NCBI GenBank assembly: GCA_004554085.1
Contig: SFNY01000005.1
Location: 1 to 59,340 of the forward strand
Direction of reading: 5' to 3'
DNA from: Clostridiales bacterium
GTDB lineage: Bacteria; Bacillota; Clostridia; Christensenellales; Aristaeellaceae
DNA length: 59,340 nt
Below the pieces are notes generated by a model that made no database searches, had not been told where the DNA came from, and saw only the letters and a program-made list of their open reading frames with translations. Positions 25,067 through 32,776 of this stretch are shown here, one piece after another. Positions within the stretch are counted from its first letter, which is position 1. Each line of letters starts with the position of its first letter. A program made the translations under genes and the position numbers.

Positions 25067-26482
25067 ATGAAAACCATGTACGTATTCAACACGCTGAGCC
25101 GCAAGAAGGAGCCCCTGGTGCCGGTGCACGAGGGCAAGGTGGGTATCTACGCCTGCGGCCCGACGGTTTACAACTTCTTCCACATCGGAAATGCACGCCC
25201 CTTCGTCATCTTCGACACCCTGCGTCGCTTCCTGGTGCACCTGGGCTACGACGTGAAATTTGTGCAGAACTTCACCGACATCGACGACAAGATGATCCGC
25301 CGCGCTAACGAGGAGAATACCACCGTCGAGGCCATCGCAGAGAAGTACATCGAGGAGTACTTCAAGGACGCCTCCGCGCTGGGCGTGAAGCCCGCGGACG
25401 TGCATCCCCGGGCCACCAAGCACATCGGCGAGATCATCGGCCTGATCAAGAAGCTGGAGGCCAAGGGCCTGGCCTACGCCGTGGACAACGGCGACGTGTA
25501 CTTCGACACCCAGGCCTATCGCAGCAACTACGGGAAGCTGATCGGCCAGGATCTGGACGATCTGGAGTCCGGCGCGCGCATCGAGGTCGGCGACATCAAG
25601 CGCCATCCCATGGATTTCGCCCTGTGGAAGGGACAGAAGCCCGGCGAGCCCGCGTGGAAGAGCCCCTGGGGCATGGGACGCCCCGGCTGGCACATCGAGT
25701 GCTCGGCCATGAGCATGAAGTATCTGGGCGAGACCTTCGACATTCACTGCGGCGGCGTGGATCTGATCTTCCCCCACCACGAAAACGAGATCGCCCAGTC
25801 CGAGGGCGCGACGGGCAAGCCCTTCGCCAAGTACTGGATGCACAACGGCCACATCAACGTGGACAACAAGAAGATGTCCAAGTCCGCGGGCAACTTCTTC
25901 ACCGTGCGCGACATCGCCAAGGAGTACGATCTGGAGGCCGTGCGCCTGTTCCTGCTCTCCGCGCAGTACCGCAGCCCCATCAACTTCTCCCGCGACCTGA
26001 TCATGGCGGCCAGCAGCAGCCTGGAGCGCATGTACACCGCCCGCAACAACGCCATCTTCCAGCTGGAATCCGCGCCGGAGCGCGAGATGAACGAGGACGA
26101 AAAGGCCTTCCTCGACCGCATGCAGCAGTACATCGACCGCTTTGACGACGCAATGTGCGACGATCTGAACACCGCGGACGCGCTGGGCGTGCTGTTTGAG
26201 GCCGTGCGCGACATGAACACCCAGTTCACCGACGCAAAGGCCCCCTGCAAGGCCGTGCTGGAGGAGGGCCTCAAGCGCTTCGGCGTCATGACCGACGTGC
26301 TGGGCCTGCTCTCCAAGGAGTACGACGCCACGCCCGAGGACGTCAAGGCCCTGGTCGAAGCCCGCACCGCCGCCAAGAAGGCCAAGAACTTCGCCGAGGC
26401 CGACCGCATCCGCGCAGAGGTGCTGGAGAAGGGCTACATCATCGAGGACACCGCCAAGGGGCCGAAGGTTCGCAAGGCATAA
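25067..26482 (+). CDS. cysS: Cysteinyl-tRNA synthetase
   Basis: Charges tRNA-Cys. The 471-residue protein has YACGPTVYNFFHIGNARPF (zinc Cys and HIGH motif, about 26-44), the zinc ligands GWHIECSAM (about 210) and CGGVDLIFPHHENE, and the KMSKS loop in NKKMSKSAGNFF (about 270). The C-terminal helical DALR-type domain follows (RAEVLEKGYIIEDTAKG at the end). AGGAGGGAAAGCAGAT precedes ATG 25067. Regulated by the T-box leader immediately upstream; a strong hairpin follows the gene. tRNA-Cys itself is encoded at 53.4 kb. Confidence 0.97.
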   Translation: MKTMYVFNTLSRKKEPLVPVHEGKVGIYACGPTVYNFFHIGNARPFVIFDTLRRFLVHLGYDVKFVQNFTDIDDKMIRRANEENTTVEAIAEKYIEEYFKDASALGVKPADVHPRATKHIGEIIGLIKKLEAKGLAYAVDNGDVYFDTQAYRSNYGKLIGQDLDDLESGARIEVGDIKRHPMDFALWKGQKPGEPAWKSPWGMGRPGWHIECSAMSMKYLGETFDIHCGGVDLIFPHHENEIAQSEGATGKPFAKYWMHNGHINVDNKKMSKSAGNFFTVRDIAKEYDLEAVRLFLLSAQYRSPINFSRDLIMAASSSLERMYTARNNAIFQLESAPEREMNEDEKAFLDRMQQYIDRFDDAMCDDLNTADALGVLFEAVRDMNTQFTDAKAPCKAVLEEGLKRFGVMTDVLGLLSKEYDATPEDVKALVEARTAAKKAKNFAEADRIRAEVLEKGYIIEDTAKGPKVRKA

Positions 26483-26488
26483 TTGACA

Positions 26489-26586
26489 GAGCGCGCTTCC
26501 AAACAAACGGAAGCGCGCTCAATACTCAATAATTATATAAGAATATCCCTCGCCGCAGCAGATGCCGCAACGAGGGATATTTTTGT
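26489..26586. terminator. Double terminator between cysS and yebC
   Basis: Hairpin 1 (26489-26520): GAGCGCGCTTCC / GGAAGCGCGCTC, a perfect 12-bp stem. Hairpin 2 (26543-26580): ATATCCCTCG / CGAGGGATAT followed by TTTTGT on the plus strand. The genes converge here. Confidence 0.85.
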
Positions 26587-26605
26587 ACGCCCATACAGGA
26601 AGAGC

Positions 26606-27355
26606 TTACTCCTCCTCTTCCTCCTCGGGAAGCTCCGCGTCGTGATAGACGGCCTGGGTATCGTCGTAATCCTCCAGCCAGTCGATCAGCTTCTGCACCT
26701 TGGCCACGGACTCCTCGTCCGGCAGCTCGGTGGTGGTGGTGGGAACCATCTCGCGCTCAGCGGAGAGGAACACGCAGCCGGCTTCCTCCAGCTTGTCGCG
26801 CACGGTGGAGAAGTCGTTGGGATCGGTGTAGATGATGGCTGCACCCTCGCCCACTTCCACGTCGTCCGCGCCGCAATCCAGGGCCAGCATGGTCAGCTCG
26901 TCCTCATCCATACCCTTGGAGTTGTCGATCTCGATGACGCCCTTGCGCTCAAACTTCCAGGAGACGCAGCCGCTCGCGCCCAGAGAGCCGCCGCACTTGT
27001 CGAAGATGTGGCGGATTTCGCTGGCGGTGCGGTTCAGGTTATCGGTAACGATCTCAACGATCACGGCGACGCCGCAGGGAGCATATCCCTCGTAGGTGAT
27101 CTCCTTGTAGTTGGCGCTGTCGCCCTCGCCGGCGGCCTTCTTGATGGAGCGCTGAATGTTGTCGTTGGGCATGTTGGCGGCCTTCGCCTTTGCGATGACG
27201 TCCTTCAGCTTGCTGTTCAGATTGGGATCCGCGCTGCCGCCGGTCTTTACGGCGATCACGATTTCGCGGCCGATCTTGGTAAAGATCTTGCCCTTTGCAG
27301 CATCCGTCTTGGCCTTTTTATTCTTGATGGTAGACCATTTGTTATGTCCTGACAT
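26606..27355 (-). CDS. yebC: YebC/PmpR-family protein
   Basis: A 249-residue protein with the hallmark start MSGHNKWSTIKNKKAKTDAAKGK and internal MPNDNIQRSIKKAAGE and YEGYAPCGVAVIVE. Members act as transcription regulators or, in the TACO1 branch, help ribosomes translate polyproline stretches. The C-terminus ends in eight acidic residues (ELPEEEEEE). Length and start match the family exactly. It is divergent from recX, with overlapping regulatory DNA. Confidence 0.93.
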   Translation of the reverse strand: MSGHNKWSTIKNKKAKTDAAKGKIFTKIGREIVIAVKTGGSADPNLNSKLKDVIAKAKAANMPNDNIQRSIKKAAGEGDSANYKEITYEGYAPCGVAVIVEIVTDNLNRTASEIRHIFDKCGGSLGASGCVSWKFERKGVIEIDNSKGMDEDELTMLALDCGADDVEVGEGAAIIYTDPNDFSTVRDKLEEAGCVFLSAEREMVPTTTTELPDEESVAKVQKLIDWLEDYDDTQAVYHDAELPEEEEEE

Positions 27356-27387
27356 GGACTATCCCTCCCAGTAAACACTTACGCTAT

Positions 27388-27433
27388 ATAATAGCACAAA
27401 AGACTGGCGTTCGTCAAGAAATTGCGGTATAAT
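27388..27433. promoter_or_regulatory. Divergent promoters of yebC and recX
   Basis: Minus strand (yebC): TTGACG at 27417-27412, 18-bp spacer, TATTAT at 27393-27388. Plus strand (recX): TATAAT at 27428-27433 with only a weak -35. The two promoters occupy nearly the same DNA. Confidence 0.65.
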
Positions 27434-27466
27434 AATCGGGAAAACCGCGCCTTTTGGGGGAAATTT

Positions 27467-28102
27467 ATGGCAATTGTAACAGAAATCAAGGAATTTAAGG
27501 GGATCATCACCCTCTCGCTGGACGGCATGCAGTGGCAGAAAGTACGCAAAAAGCACTTCGACAGGCTGCCTCTGGAGCTTGAACAGGAGCTGGATCCCGA
27601 GGAATACACCGACCGCATGGCCGCAGTGCAGAGCGCGGACTGCTACGAGGCCGCGCTGACCATGCTCGACCAGGCCGCCCAGACCAGCGGCGATCTGTGC
27701 AGAAAGCTGATCCGCAAGGGCTACGTGGCTCCCGCCGCTGAGGCGACCGTTGCGCGCCTGTTGGAGAACCGGCTCATTGACGACCGCCGCTACGCCGAGC
27801 GCATCGCCCAGACCCAGATGGGTCGCAGCGTGGGCGCCTACGCCGTCCGCAGAAAGCTGCGCGCGAAGCTGCTCTCCGAGGAGGATGTGGAGGCTGCCAT
27901 GGAGGGCTTTGACGGGGAGCAGCAGGCTGCCGCATGCCACGACGCTGCGATCAAACTCTGGCGCAAGTACGAAAGTCTCCCGCCCAGGGAGGGCCGCGCC
28001 AAGCTCTCCCAGGCCCTCGCCCGCCGCGGCTTCGGCTGGGACGCCATCCGCAGCGCCGTGGACTCCCTCACGGAGGACGACGGCTTTACGGACGGCTTCT
28101 GA
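27467..28102 (+). CDS. recX: RecX-family regulatory protein
   Basis: Inhibits or tunes RecA filaments during recombination. The 211-residue protein is almost entirely helical and has the repeated three-helix RecX pattern: LIRKGYVAPAAEATVARLLENRLIDDRRYAERI is the central repeat, with GAYAVRRKLRAKLLSEEDVEAAM after it and ALARRGFGWDAIRSAVD at the end. An extra N-terminal portion of about 60 residues (LSLDGMQWQKVRKKHFDRL) is typical of Gram-positive RecX. GGGGGAAATTT precedes ATG 27467. recA is not in the window. Confidence 0.85.
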   Translation: MAIVTEIKEFKGIITLSLDGMQWQKVRKKHFDRLPLELEQELDPEEYTDRMAAVQSADCYEAALTMLDQAAQTSGDLCRKLIRKGYVAPAAEATVARLLENRLIDDRRYAERIAQTQMGRSVGAYAVRRKLRAKLLSEEDVEAAMEGFDGEQQAAACHDAAIKLWRKYESLPPREGRAKLSQALARRGFGWDAIRSAVDSLTEDDGFTDGF

Positions 28103-28128
28103 TGCGCAAATTTTTGTTTAAAACGCGA

Positions 28129-28177
28129 TAACCGACCAAAGTTTGTTTTATGGCGTAACAGACTCCGGTCGGTTTCA
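28129..28177. terminator. Long imperfect hairpin between recX and thyX
   Basis: AACCGACCAAAGTTTGTT pairs with AACAGACTCCGGTCGGTT across an 8-9 base loop, giving a stem of about 18 bp with three mismatches. It lies between convergent genes and can terminate both. Its arms are copies of a motif that recurs near 29.6 kb. Confidence 0.6.
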
Positions 28178-28190
28178 TTGTTCTCTGTGA

Positions 28191-29528
28191 TTATTTGCGG
28201 TTCCAACTGCCGTTTTCGATGCGCACGGGGTGGCCGCAGCTCATCTTTCCCTCCGGACAGCGTCCCGTTACCGCGCAGGTGGGACCGTAGCCGCAGAAGA
28301 TCGGCTGCGCGTCCGTCTCGTTCAACAGCTCGATCATCGCGCGGGCGATGCCGCGAATCTCCCACTGGGCGCGGGCGCAGCAGCGCAGCTTGGCAAAGTG
28401 CAGCAGCTCCCGGGCGTTCATCGAAATCAGAATCGAGGTCGTGTGGCCCGCCATGGCGAAGTAGGACAGCGAACTCCCATCTGCTCCCAGCTCCTGCGCG
28501 CGCTCCGCAGCTGCCGTCTGGGCCTCAAACGCGCCGCAGTACAGCCGCAGCGCCTGCGGATTGCCGCCGATGCTCTCCGGCAGCACATAATTGCCCTCCG
28601 CCAGCGCGCTCAGCTCGTGGCGCAGCATCAATGAAAGCATGCGGTGGCGCGTGAAGTGGGTCACGCAGGCCAGCGAGACGTTGTCGATGCGGAAGCTGTA
28701 ATTCAGCGCCTCCAGCTCCCGGGGCCGCGCGTCCAGCAGCAGCCTGCGCATATTCTCCGCGTCAAAGCCGCCGAACCTGCGCCCGAAGCGCATTGCGGTG
28801 CCCAGCACCTCCACCGGATTGGACGGCGCGCTGACGATGCGCACCTCCGGGTCACGGGCGCTGCCCGCCAGAATCGGCCCTGCGTCGCCCTCCTCCAGGC
28901 ACTCCGGCGCATGCAGAAGCTCCGCATCCAGCACGCCGGGATACATTTCATCGAACTGCTCCTTCAATTGAAGTCCCAGCGCGCGCAGCTCCGGGAAGGC
29001 GCCCCCCTGCCCCTTCAGCATGGCGATCACCATGTGGATCAGCTCGCGGGCGTTCATCGTCGCGAAGAAATTGCTGCGGAAGCCGTAGGGCAGCACAAAG
29101 CGGGCATCCTCCTTGGGAATTCCCAGCTTCAGAAGCTGGTCATAGAGCGCAAACAGTTCCTCGGTGCGCGTGCGATAGAGCGCCTCCGCCTCCGGCGGCA
29201 TGCCCTCCGGCACCACGTAGCCCGCATCAGAAAAATCCACATAGCGGCGGGACTTCACCGTAAAGGAAGCCAGGCGAAACTCGATCACGAACTGCTCCAC
29301 CAGCACCGACACATTGTCGAAGGCGATGGAAAGCGTCTGATGCTCGATCACAGACTTGTGGCCGGAGGCAAGCACCTTGTTCACCAGATTCAGATCCTTC
29401 TGCCGATCCCCGCTCTTTTCGTAGATCTCCAAGGCTGTGCCCTGCTGCGTGGAGATGCGCGCAGACGAGGCCACCGTGCGCAGCGCCGCCTCGTTCCTCT
29501 GCAAAATGGACGCGGTTCCGTAATTCAT
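28191..29528 (-). CDS. thyX: Flavin-dependent thymidylate synthase, two fused ThyX domains
   Basis: Converts dUMP to dTMP using methylene-THF and reduced FAD. At 445 residues it is about twice the usual ThyX. Domain 1 (about 1-220) keeps SGHKSVIEHQTLSIAF and FRLASFTVKSRRY (84-96), matching the second part of the RHRxxSxxxxSxRY signature but lacking its leading RH. Domain 2 (about 235-445) has THFTRHRMLSLMLRHEL, with RHR at 294-296 but no SxRY, and the ending NARELLHFAKLRCCARAQWEIR. The signature is thus divided between the two halves. GGGGGGAG precedes the ATG. The class III RNR genes lie just upstream on the same strand, so this is a dNTP-supply cluster. Confidence 0.9.
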   Translation of the reverse strand: MNYGTASILQRNEAALRTVASSARISTQQGTALEIYEKSGDRQKDLNLVNKVLASGHKSVIEHQTLSIAFDNVSVLVEQFVIEFRLASFTVKSRRYVDFSDAGYVVPEGMPPEAEALYRTRTEELFALYDQLLKLGIPKEDARFVLPYGFRSNFFATMNARELIHMVIAMLKGQGGAFPELRALGLQLKEQFDEMYPGVLDAELLHAPECLEEGDAGPILAGSARDPEVRIVSAPSNPVEVLGTAMRFGRRFGGFDAENMRRLLLDARPRELEALNYSFRIDNVSLACVTHFTRHRMLSLMLRHELSALAEGNYVLPESIGGNPQALRLYCGAFEAQTAAAERAQELGADGSSLSYFAMAGHTTSILISMNARELLHFAKLRCCARAQWEIRGIARAMIELLNETDAQPIFCGYGPTCAVTGRCPEGKMSCGHPVRIENGSWNRK

Positions 29529-29589
29529 AGCACTCTCCCCCCTTATTCTGCTATTGTAACATAGATTTGTGAAGCTCACAAGCAGAGAA

Positions 29590-29660
29590 GGTCGGTTTTG
29601 AGGGGACAAAAACAATGCGCCCCACGGTTTTCCCGGGAAAACTGCGGGGCGCATTGCAAT
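29590..29660 (-). terminator. Terminator of nrdG (very strong hairpin)
   Basis: CAATGCGCCCC (29613-29623) pairs with GGGGCGCATTG (29646-29656), and the interior GTTTTCCCGGGAAAAC is itself a perfect palindrome, giving about 20 bp with two mismatches. On the minus strand it is followed by TTTTTGT, so it terminates nrdD-nrdG. Confidence 0.8.
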
Positions 29661-29682
29661 TTTACAAACAGACTTCGGTCGG

Positions 29683-30201
29683 TTATTCGCAGTACAGGAC
29701 AATCCTTCCAGCGACTTTGGTCTGTTTCAGGTCGATGATCCGCTGGTTCGACGAGCCACGGAACTTCAGCGAGACATCCTTGAGCGCCTCCACGAAGCGC
29801 CCATCCACCAGCACGTCGATCATGGAGAGCATCTCCTCCGTGACCTCGCAGTGGGGATGCCACTCGCCGCAGATCTGTTCCAGCGTGTAGCCGCTGTAGC
29901 TCCAGACGTTCTTCTTCGGGAAAGCCTCGCGCACCCGGTGCAGCAACTTCACCAGCTCCCGCTGGTTCTCCGGCTCAAAGGGTTCGCCGCCCAGCAGCGT
30001 AAGTCCGTCCACATAGGAGGGCGCAAGCGCCGTCAGAAGCTCCTTCACGGTCTCCTCGGTGAAGGGCTTGCCGTAGTCAAAGCTCCAGGTTTCCGGCTGA
30101 AAGCAGTTTTTGCAGCGGTTGCGGCATCCGGAGACGAACAGCGTGACCCGCACGCCGTCGCCGTCGGCGATGTCCAGCTTCTTGATGTTGCCGTAGTGCA
30201 A
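29683..30201 (-). CDS. nrdG: Anaerobic ribonucleotide reductase activating protein
   Basis: Radical-SAM enzyme that creates the glycyl radical in NrdD. The 172-residue length is typical. The [4Fe-4S] motif is CRNRCKNC (CxxxCxxC, about 26-33), preceded by DGDGVRVTLFVSGC and followed by LTLLGGEPFEPEN (the GGEP SAM-binding motif) and VWSYSGYT. The start codon is TTG at 30201, eight bases after GGAGG. It follows nrdD by 15 bases. Needs anaerobic conditions, consistent with an anaerobic host. Confidence 0.95.
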   Translation of the reverse strand: MHYGNIKKLDIADGDGVRVTLFVSGCRNRCKNCFQPETWSFDYGKPFTEETVKELLTALAPSYVDGLTLLGGEPFEPENQRELVKLLHRVREAFPKKNVWSYSGYTLEQICGEWHPHCEVTEEMLSMIDVLVDGRFVEALKDVSLKFRGSSNQRIIDLKQTKVAGRIVLYCE

Positions 30202-30216
30202 ATTCCTCGCCTCCGC

Positions 30217-32379
30217 TCACAGGTGCAGCACGCGCTCCCTGATCTCCTGGGTTCGGCCCTGATTCCAGAACTGGGTGCCGATGTAGCCGCAGGTGCGCCG
30301 GGCCACGTTCATCTTGCTCTGATCGCGGTTGCCGCACTTCGGGCAGACCCACACCAGCTTGCCGTCCTCGTCATCGCGAATCTCGATCTCGCCGTCGTAG
30401 CCGCAGACCTGGCAGTAGTCGCTCTTGGTGTTCAACTCGGCGTACATGATGTTGTCGTAGATGAACTTGATGATGTCCAGCACCGCACGGATGTTCTGCT
30501 GCATGTTGGGCACCTCCACGTAGCTGATCGCACCGCCGCTGGAGAGGGCCTGGAACTGGGATTCAAAGCGCAGCTTCTCGAACGCGTCGATCTCCTCGGT
30601 GACGTGCACGTGGTAGCTGTTGGTGATGTATGCCTTGTCCGTCACGCCCGGAACGATGCCGAAGCGCTTCTGCAGGCACTTGGCGAAGCGGTAGGTGGTG
30701 GACTCCAGCGGCGTGCCATAGAGGCTGAAGGCGATGTTCGTCTCCGCGCGCCACTCGGCGCAGGCGTCGTTCATGTGCCGCATGATCTCCAGCGCGAAGG
30801 GCGTGGCCGAGGGATCGGTGTGGGACTTGCCCGTCATGTAGCGCACGCACTCGCACAGGCCCGCATAGCCCAGCGAAATGGAGGAATAGCCGCCATAGAG
30901 CAGCTTGTCGATCTTCTCGCCCTTGTCCAGGCGCGCGATGGCGCCGTCCTGCCAGAGAATCGGCGCGGCGTCGGACAGCGTGCCCTTGAGGCGGTTGTGG
31001 CGGCACATCAGCGCGCGATAGCACAGATCCAGCCGCTCGTCAAACACCTTCCAGAACTTCTCGATGCTGCCGCCGGAGCTGAGCGCCACGTCCACCAGAT
31101 TGATGGTCACCACACCCTGATTGAAGCGGCCGTAGAACTTGTAGTTGCCGTGCTCGTCCTTCCAGGGGTTGAGCGCGCTGCGGCAGCCCATCACCGGGAA
31201 GCAGTTGCCCTCCTTAAGCTCCTTCATTTTCTTTTCGGAGATGTAGTCCGGCACCAGGCGCTTGGCGGTGCACTTGGCCGCCAGCTCAGTCAGGTACCAG
31301 TAGCGGGAATCCTCGGTGATGTTGTCCTCCTCCAGCACGTAAATCAGCTTCGGGAAGGCCGGTGTGACCCACACGCCCACCTCGTTCTGCACGCCCTGAT
31401 AGCGCTGCAGCAGGGTTTCCTCGATAATCATGGCCAGGTCGCGCTTCTCCTGCACGCTCTTGGCCTCGTTCAGATACATGAACACGGTCACGAAGGGCGC
31501 CTGACCGTTGGTGGTCATCAGCGTGAGCACCTGATACTGGATCGTCTGCACGCCCTTGCGAACCTCCTCGCGCAGCCGCTTTTCCACGATGCTGCTGACG
31601 ATCTGCTCGTCCAGGGTCGCGCCGGCGCTCTTCAGCTCGTCCACCACGTCCCGGCGAATCTTCTCACGGGAGACCTGCACGAAGGGCGCGAGGTGCGCCA
31701 GGGAGATGCTCTGGCCGCCGTACTGGTTGGAGGCCACCTGCGCGATGATCTGGGTGGCGATGTTGCAGGCGGTGGAGAAGCTGTGGGGCTTGATGATCAT
31801 GGTGCCGCTGATGACGGTGCCGTTCTGCAGCATGTCCTCCAGGTTCACCAGATCGCAGTTGTGCATGTGCTGGGCATAGTAATCCATGTCGTGGAAGTGG
31901 ATGACGCCCTCCTCGTGGGCCTTCACGATCTCCTCGGGCAGCAGCATGCGCCGGGTGATGTCTTTGCTGACCTCGCCCGCCATGTAGTCGCGCTGCACGC
32001 TGTTCACCGTGGGGTTCTTGTTGGCGTTCTCCTGCTTCGCTTCCTCGTTGTTGCACTCGATCAGCGTCAGAATCTGGTTGTCCGTGGTGTTGGCCCGGCG
32101 CACCAGATTGCGGGTATAGCGATAGCGGATGTAGCGCTTCGCCACCTCGTAGGCCCCGCACTCCATGATGAGGGACTCCACCATCTCCTGAATCTCTTCG
32201 ACGGAGGGAGCGCGATGCATCTCCATGCACTTCTGCTCCACCGTACTTGCAATGTGCAGAATCTGCGGCTGATTCAGGCGCTCCTCCTCCTTCACGGTGA
32301 TGTTCGCCTTCTCAATCGCTGCAATGATCTTGCTGATGTCAAATACGGCCTCCGAGCCGTTGCGCTTCATGATCTTCAT
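30217..32379 (-). CDS. nrdD: Anaerobic (class III) ribonucleoside-triphosphate reductase
   Basis: Reduces NTPs to dNTPs without oxygen. The 720-residue protein starts with an ATP-cone allosteric domain (MKRNGSEAVFDISKIIAAI, about 4-22, to about 95). The barrel carries IHFHDMDYY, NCDLVNLEDML (active-site Cys) and GRFNQGVVTINL. Near the C-terminus are two zinc-knuckle pairs (CQVCG and CPKCG) and the glycyl-radical motif RRTCGYIG with Gly about residue 698. AGGAG is seven bases before ATG 32379. Upstream are a promoter and two NrdR-like boxes, so it is probably repressed when dATP/ATP is high. Confidence 0.97.
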   Translation of the reverse strand: MKIMKRNGSEAVFDISKIIAAIEKANITVKEEERLNQPQILHIASTVEQKCMEMHRAPSVEEIQEMVESLIMECGAYEVAKRYIRYRYTRNLVRRANTTDNQILTLIECNNEEAKQENANKNPTVNSVQRDYMAGEVSKDITRRMLLPEEIVKAHEEGVIHFHDMDYYAQHMHNCDLVNLEDMLQNGTVISGTMIIKPHSFSTACNIATQIIAQVASNQYGGQSISLAHLAPFVQVSREKIRRDVVDELKSAGATLDEQIVSSIVEKRLREEVRKGVQTIQYQVLTLMTTNGQAPFVTVFMYLNEAKSVQEKRDLAMIIEETLLQRYQGVQNEVGVWVTPAFPKLIYVLEEDNITEDSRYWYLTELAAKCTAKRLVPDYISEKKMKELKEGNCFPVMGCRSALNPWKDEHGNYKFYGRFNQGVVTINLVDVALSSGGSIEKFWKVFDERLDLCYRALMCRHNRLKGTLSDAAPILWQDGAIARLDKGEKIDKLLYGGYSSISLGYAGLCECVRYMTGKSHTDPSATPFALEIMRHMNDACAEWRAETNIAFSLYGTPLESTTYRFAKCLQKRFGIVPGVTDKAYITNSYHVHVTEEIDAFEKLRFESQFQALSSGGAISYVEVPNMQQNIRAVLDIIKFIYDNIMYAELNTKSDYCQVCGYDGEIEIRDDEDGKLVWVCPKCGNRDQSKMNVARRTCGYIGTQFWNQGRTQEIRERVLHL

Positions 32380-32447
32380 GCTCTCGCTCCTAAAATTTAT
32401 ATTTTCTTACGCACACTTGGGGTTCCATTGGGTTCCGACCGGACTTG

Positions 32448-32476
32448 ATTGTACCACATCCTGGTGGGAAAAGCAA
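32448..32476 (-). promoter_or_regulatory. Promoter of nrdD-nrdG
   Basis: Minus-strand TTGCTT (32476-32471), 17-bp spacer, TACAAT (32453-32448), about 70 bases before the start codon. Confidence 0.7.
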
Positions 32477-32483
32477 GCTCAAA

Positions 32484-32532
32484 ACCCTATATCTTGTGCA
32501 TTTAATTTTATTTAAACCACAATATGTAGTAT
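32484..32532 (-). promoter_or_regulatory. Tandem NrdR-like boxes upstream of nrdD
   Basis: Box 1, ACCCTATATCTTGTGC (32484-32499), matches the consensus ACACWATATYTTGTGT at 14 of 16 positions. Box 2, CCACAATATGTAGTAT (32517-32532), matches at about 12 of 16. They are 33 bp apart, about three helical turns, on the same face, directly upstream of the -35 box. NrdR is known to bind such pairs and to control ribonucleotide reductase genes. Confidence 0.7.
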
Positions 32533-32722
32533 TTATGAACAATTATTATCAAGAAGGTACAGTTCGCATCCGATTTGTGTACAGAAGTTATATCTTTATC
32601 TCATTTCTGCAACAACACCGATGAAAACAGCTAGTCCGCTCGAAACCGGCGCATTTCATCCCCGACGGATCATCCTTTTCTTCTCGGGTACCATTCAGCT
32701 GAATGCAGTTTTGCGCCACAAA

Positions 32723-32750
32723 GGGGCGTCCGCAGTGCAGCGAACGCCCC
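32723..32750 (-). terminator. Terminator of the giant Ig-caspase gene
   Basis: GGGGCGTTCGC / GCGGACGCCCC stem (one mismatch) with a short loop, followed on the minus strand by CTTTGTGG. It lies 27 bases after the stop codon. The remainder of the 32.53-32.72 kb gap is AT-rich with nothing I recognise. Confidence 0.65.
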
Positions 32751-32776
32751 AAAAATCATTTCCGCTTTTCCTGTGC

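Noticed and set aside
29851..32448. An 865-codon open frame on the plus strand across nrdG-nrdD
   Set aside because: Shadow of two highly conserved minus-strand genes; low-complexity translation without motifs.
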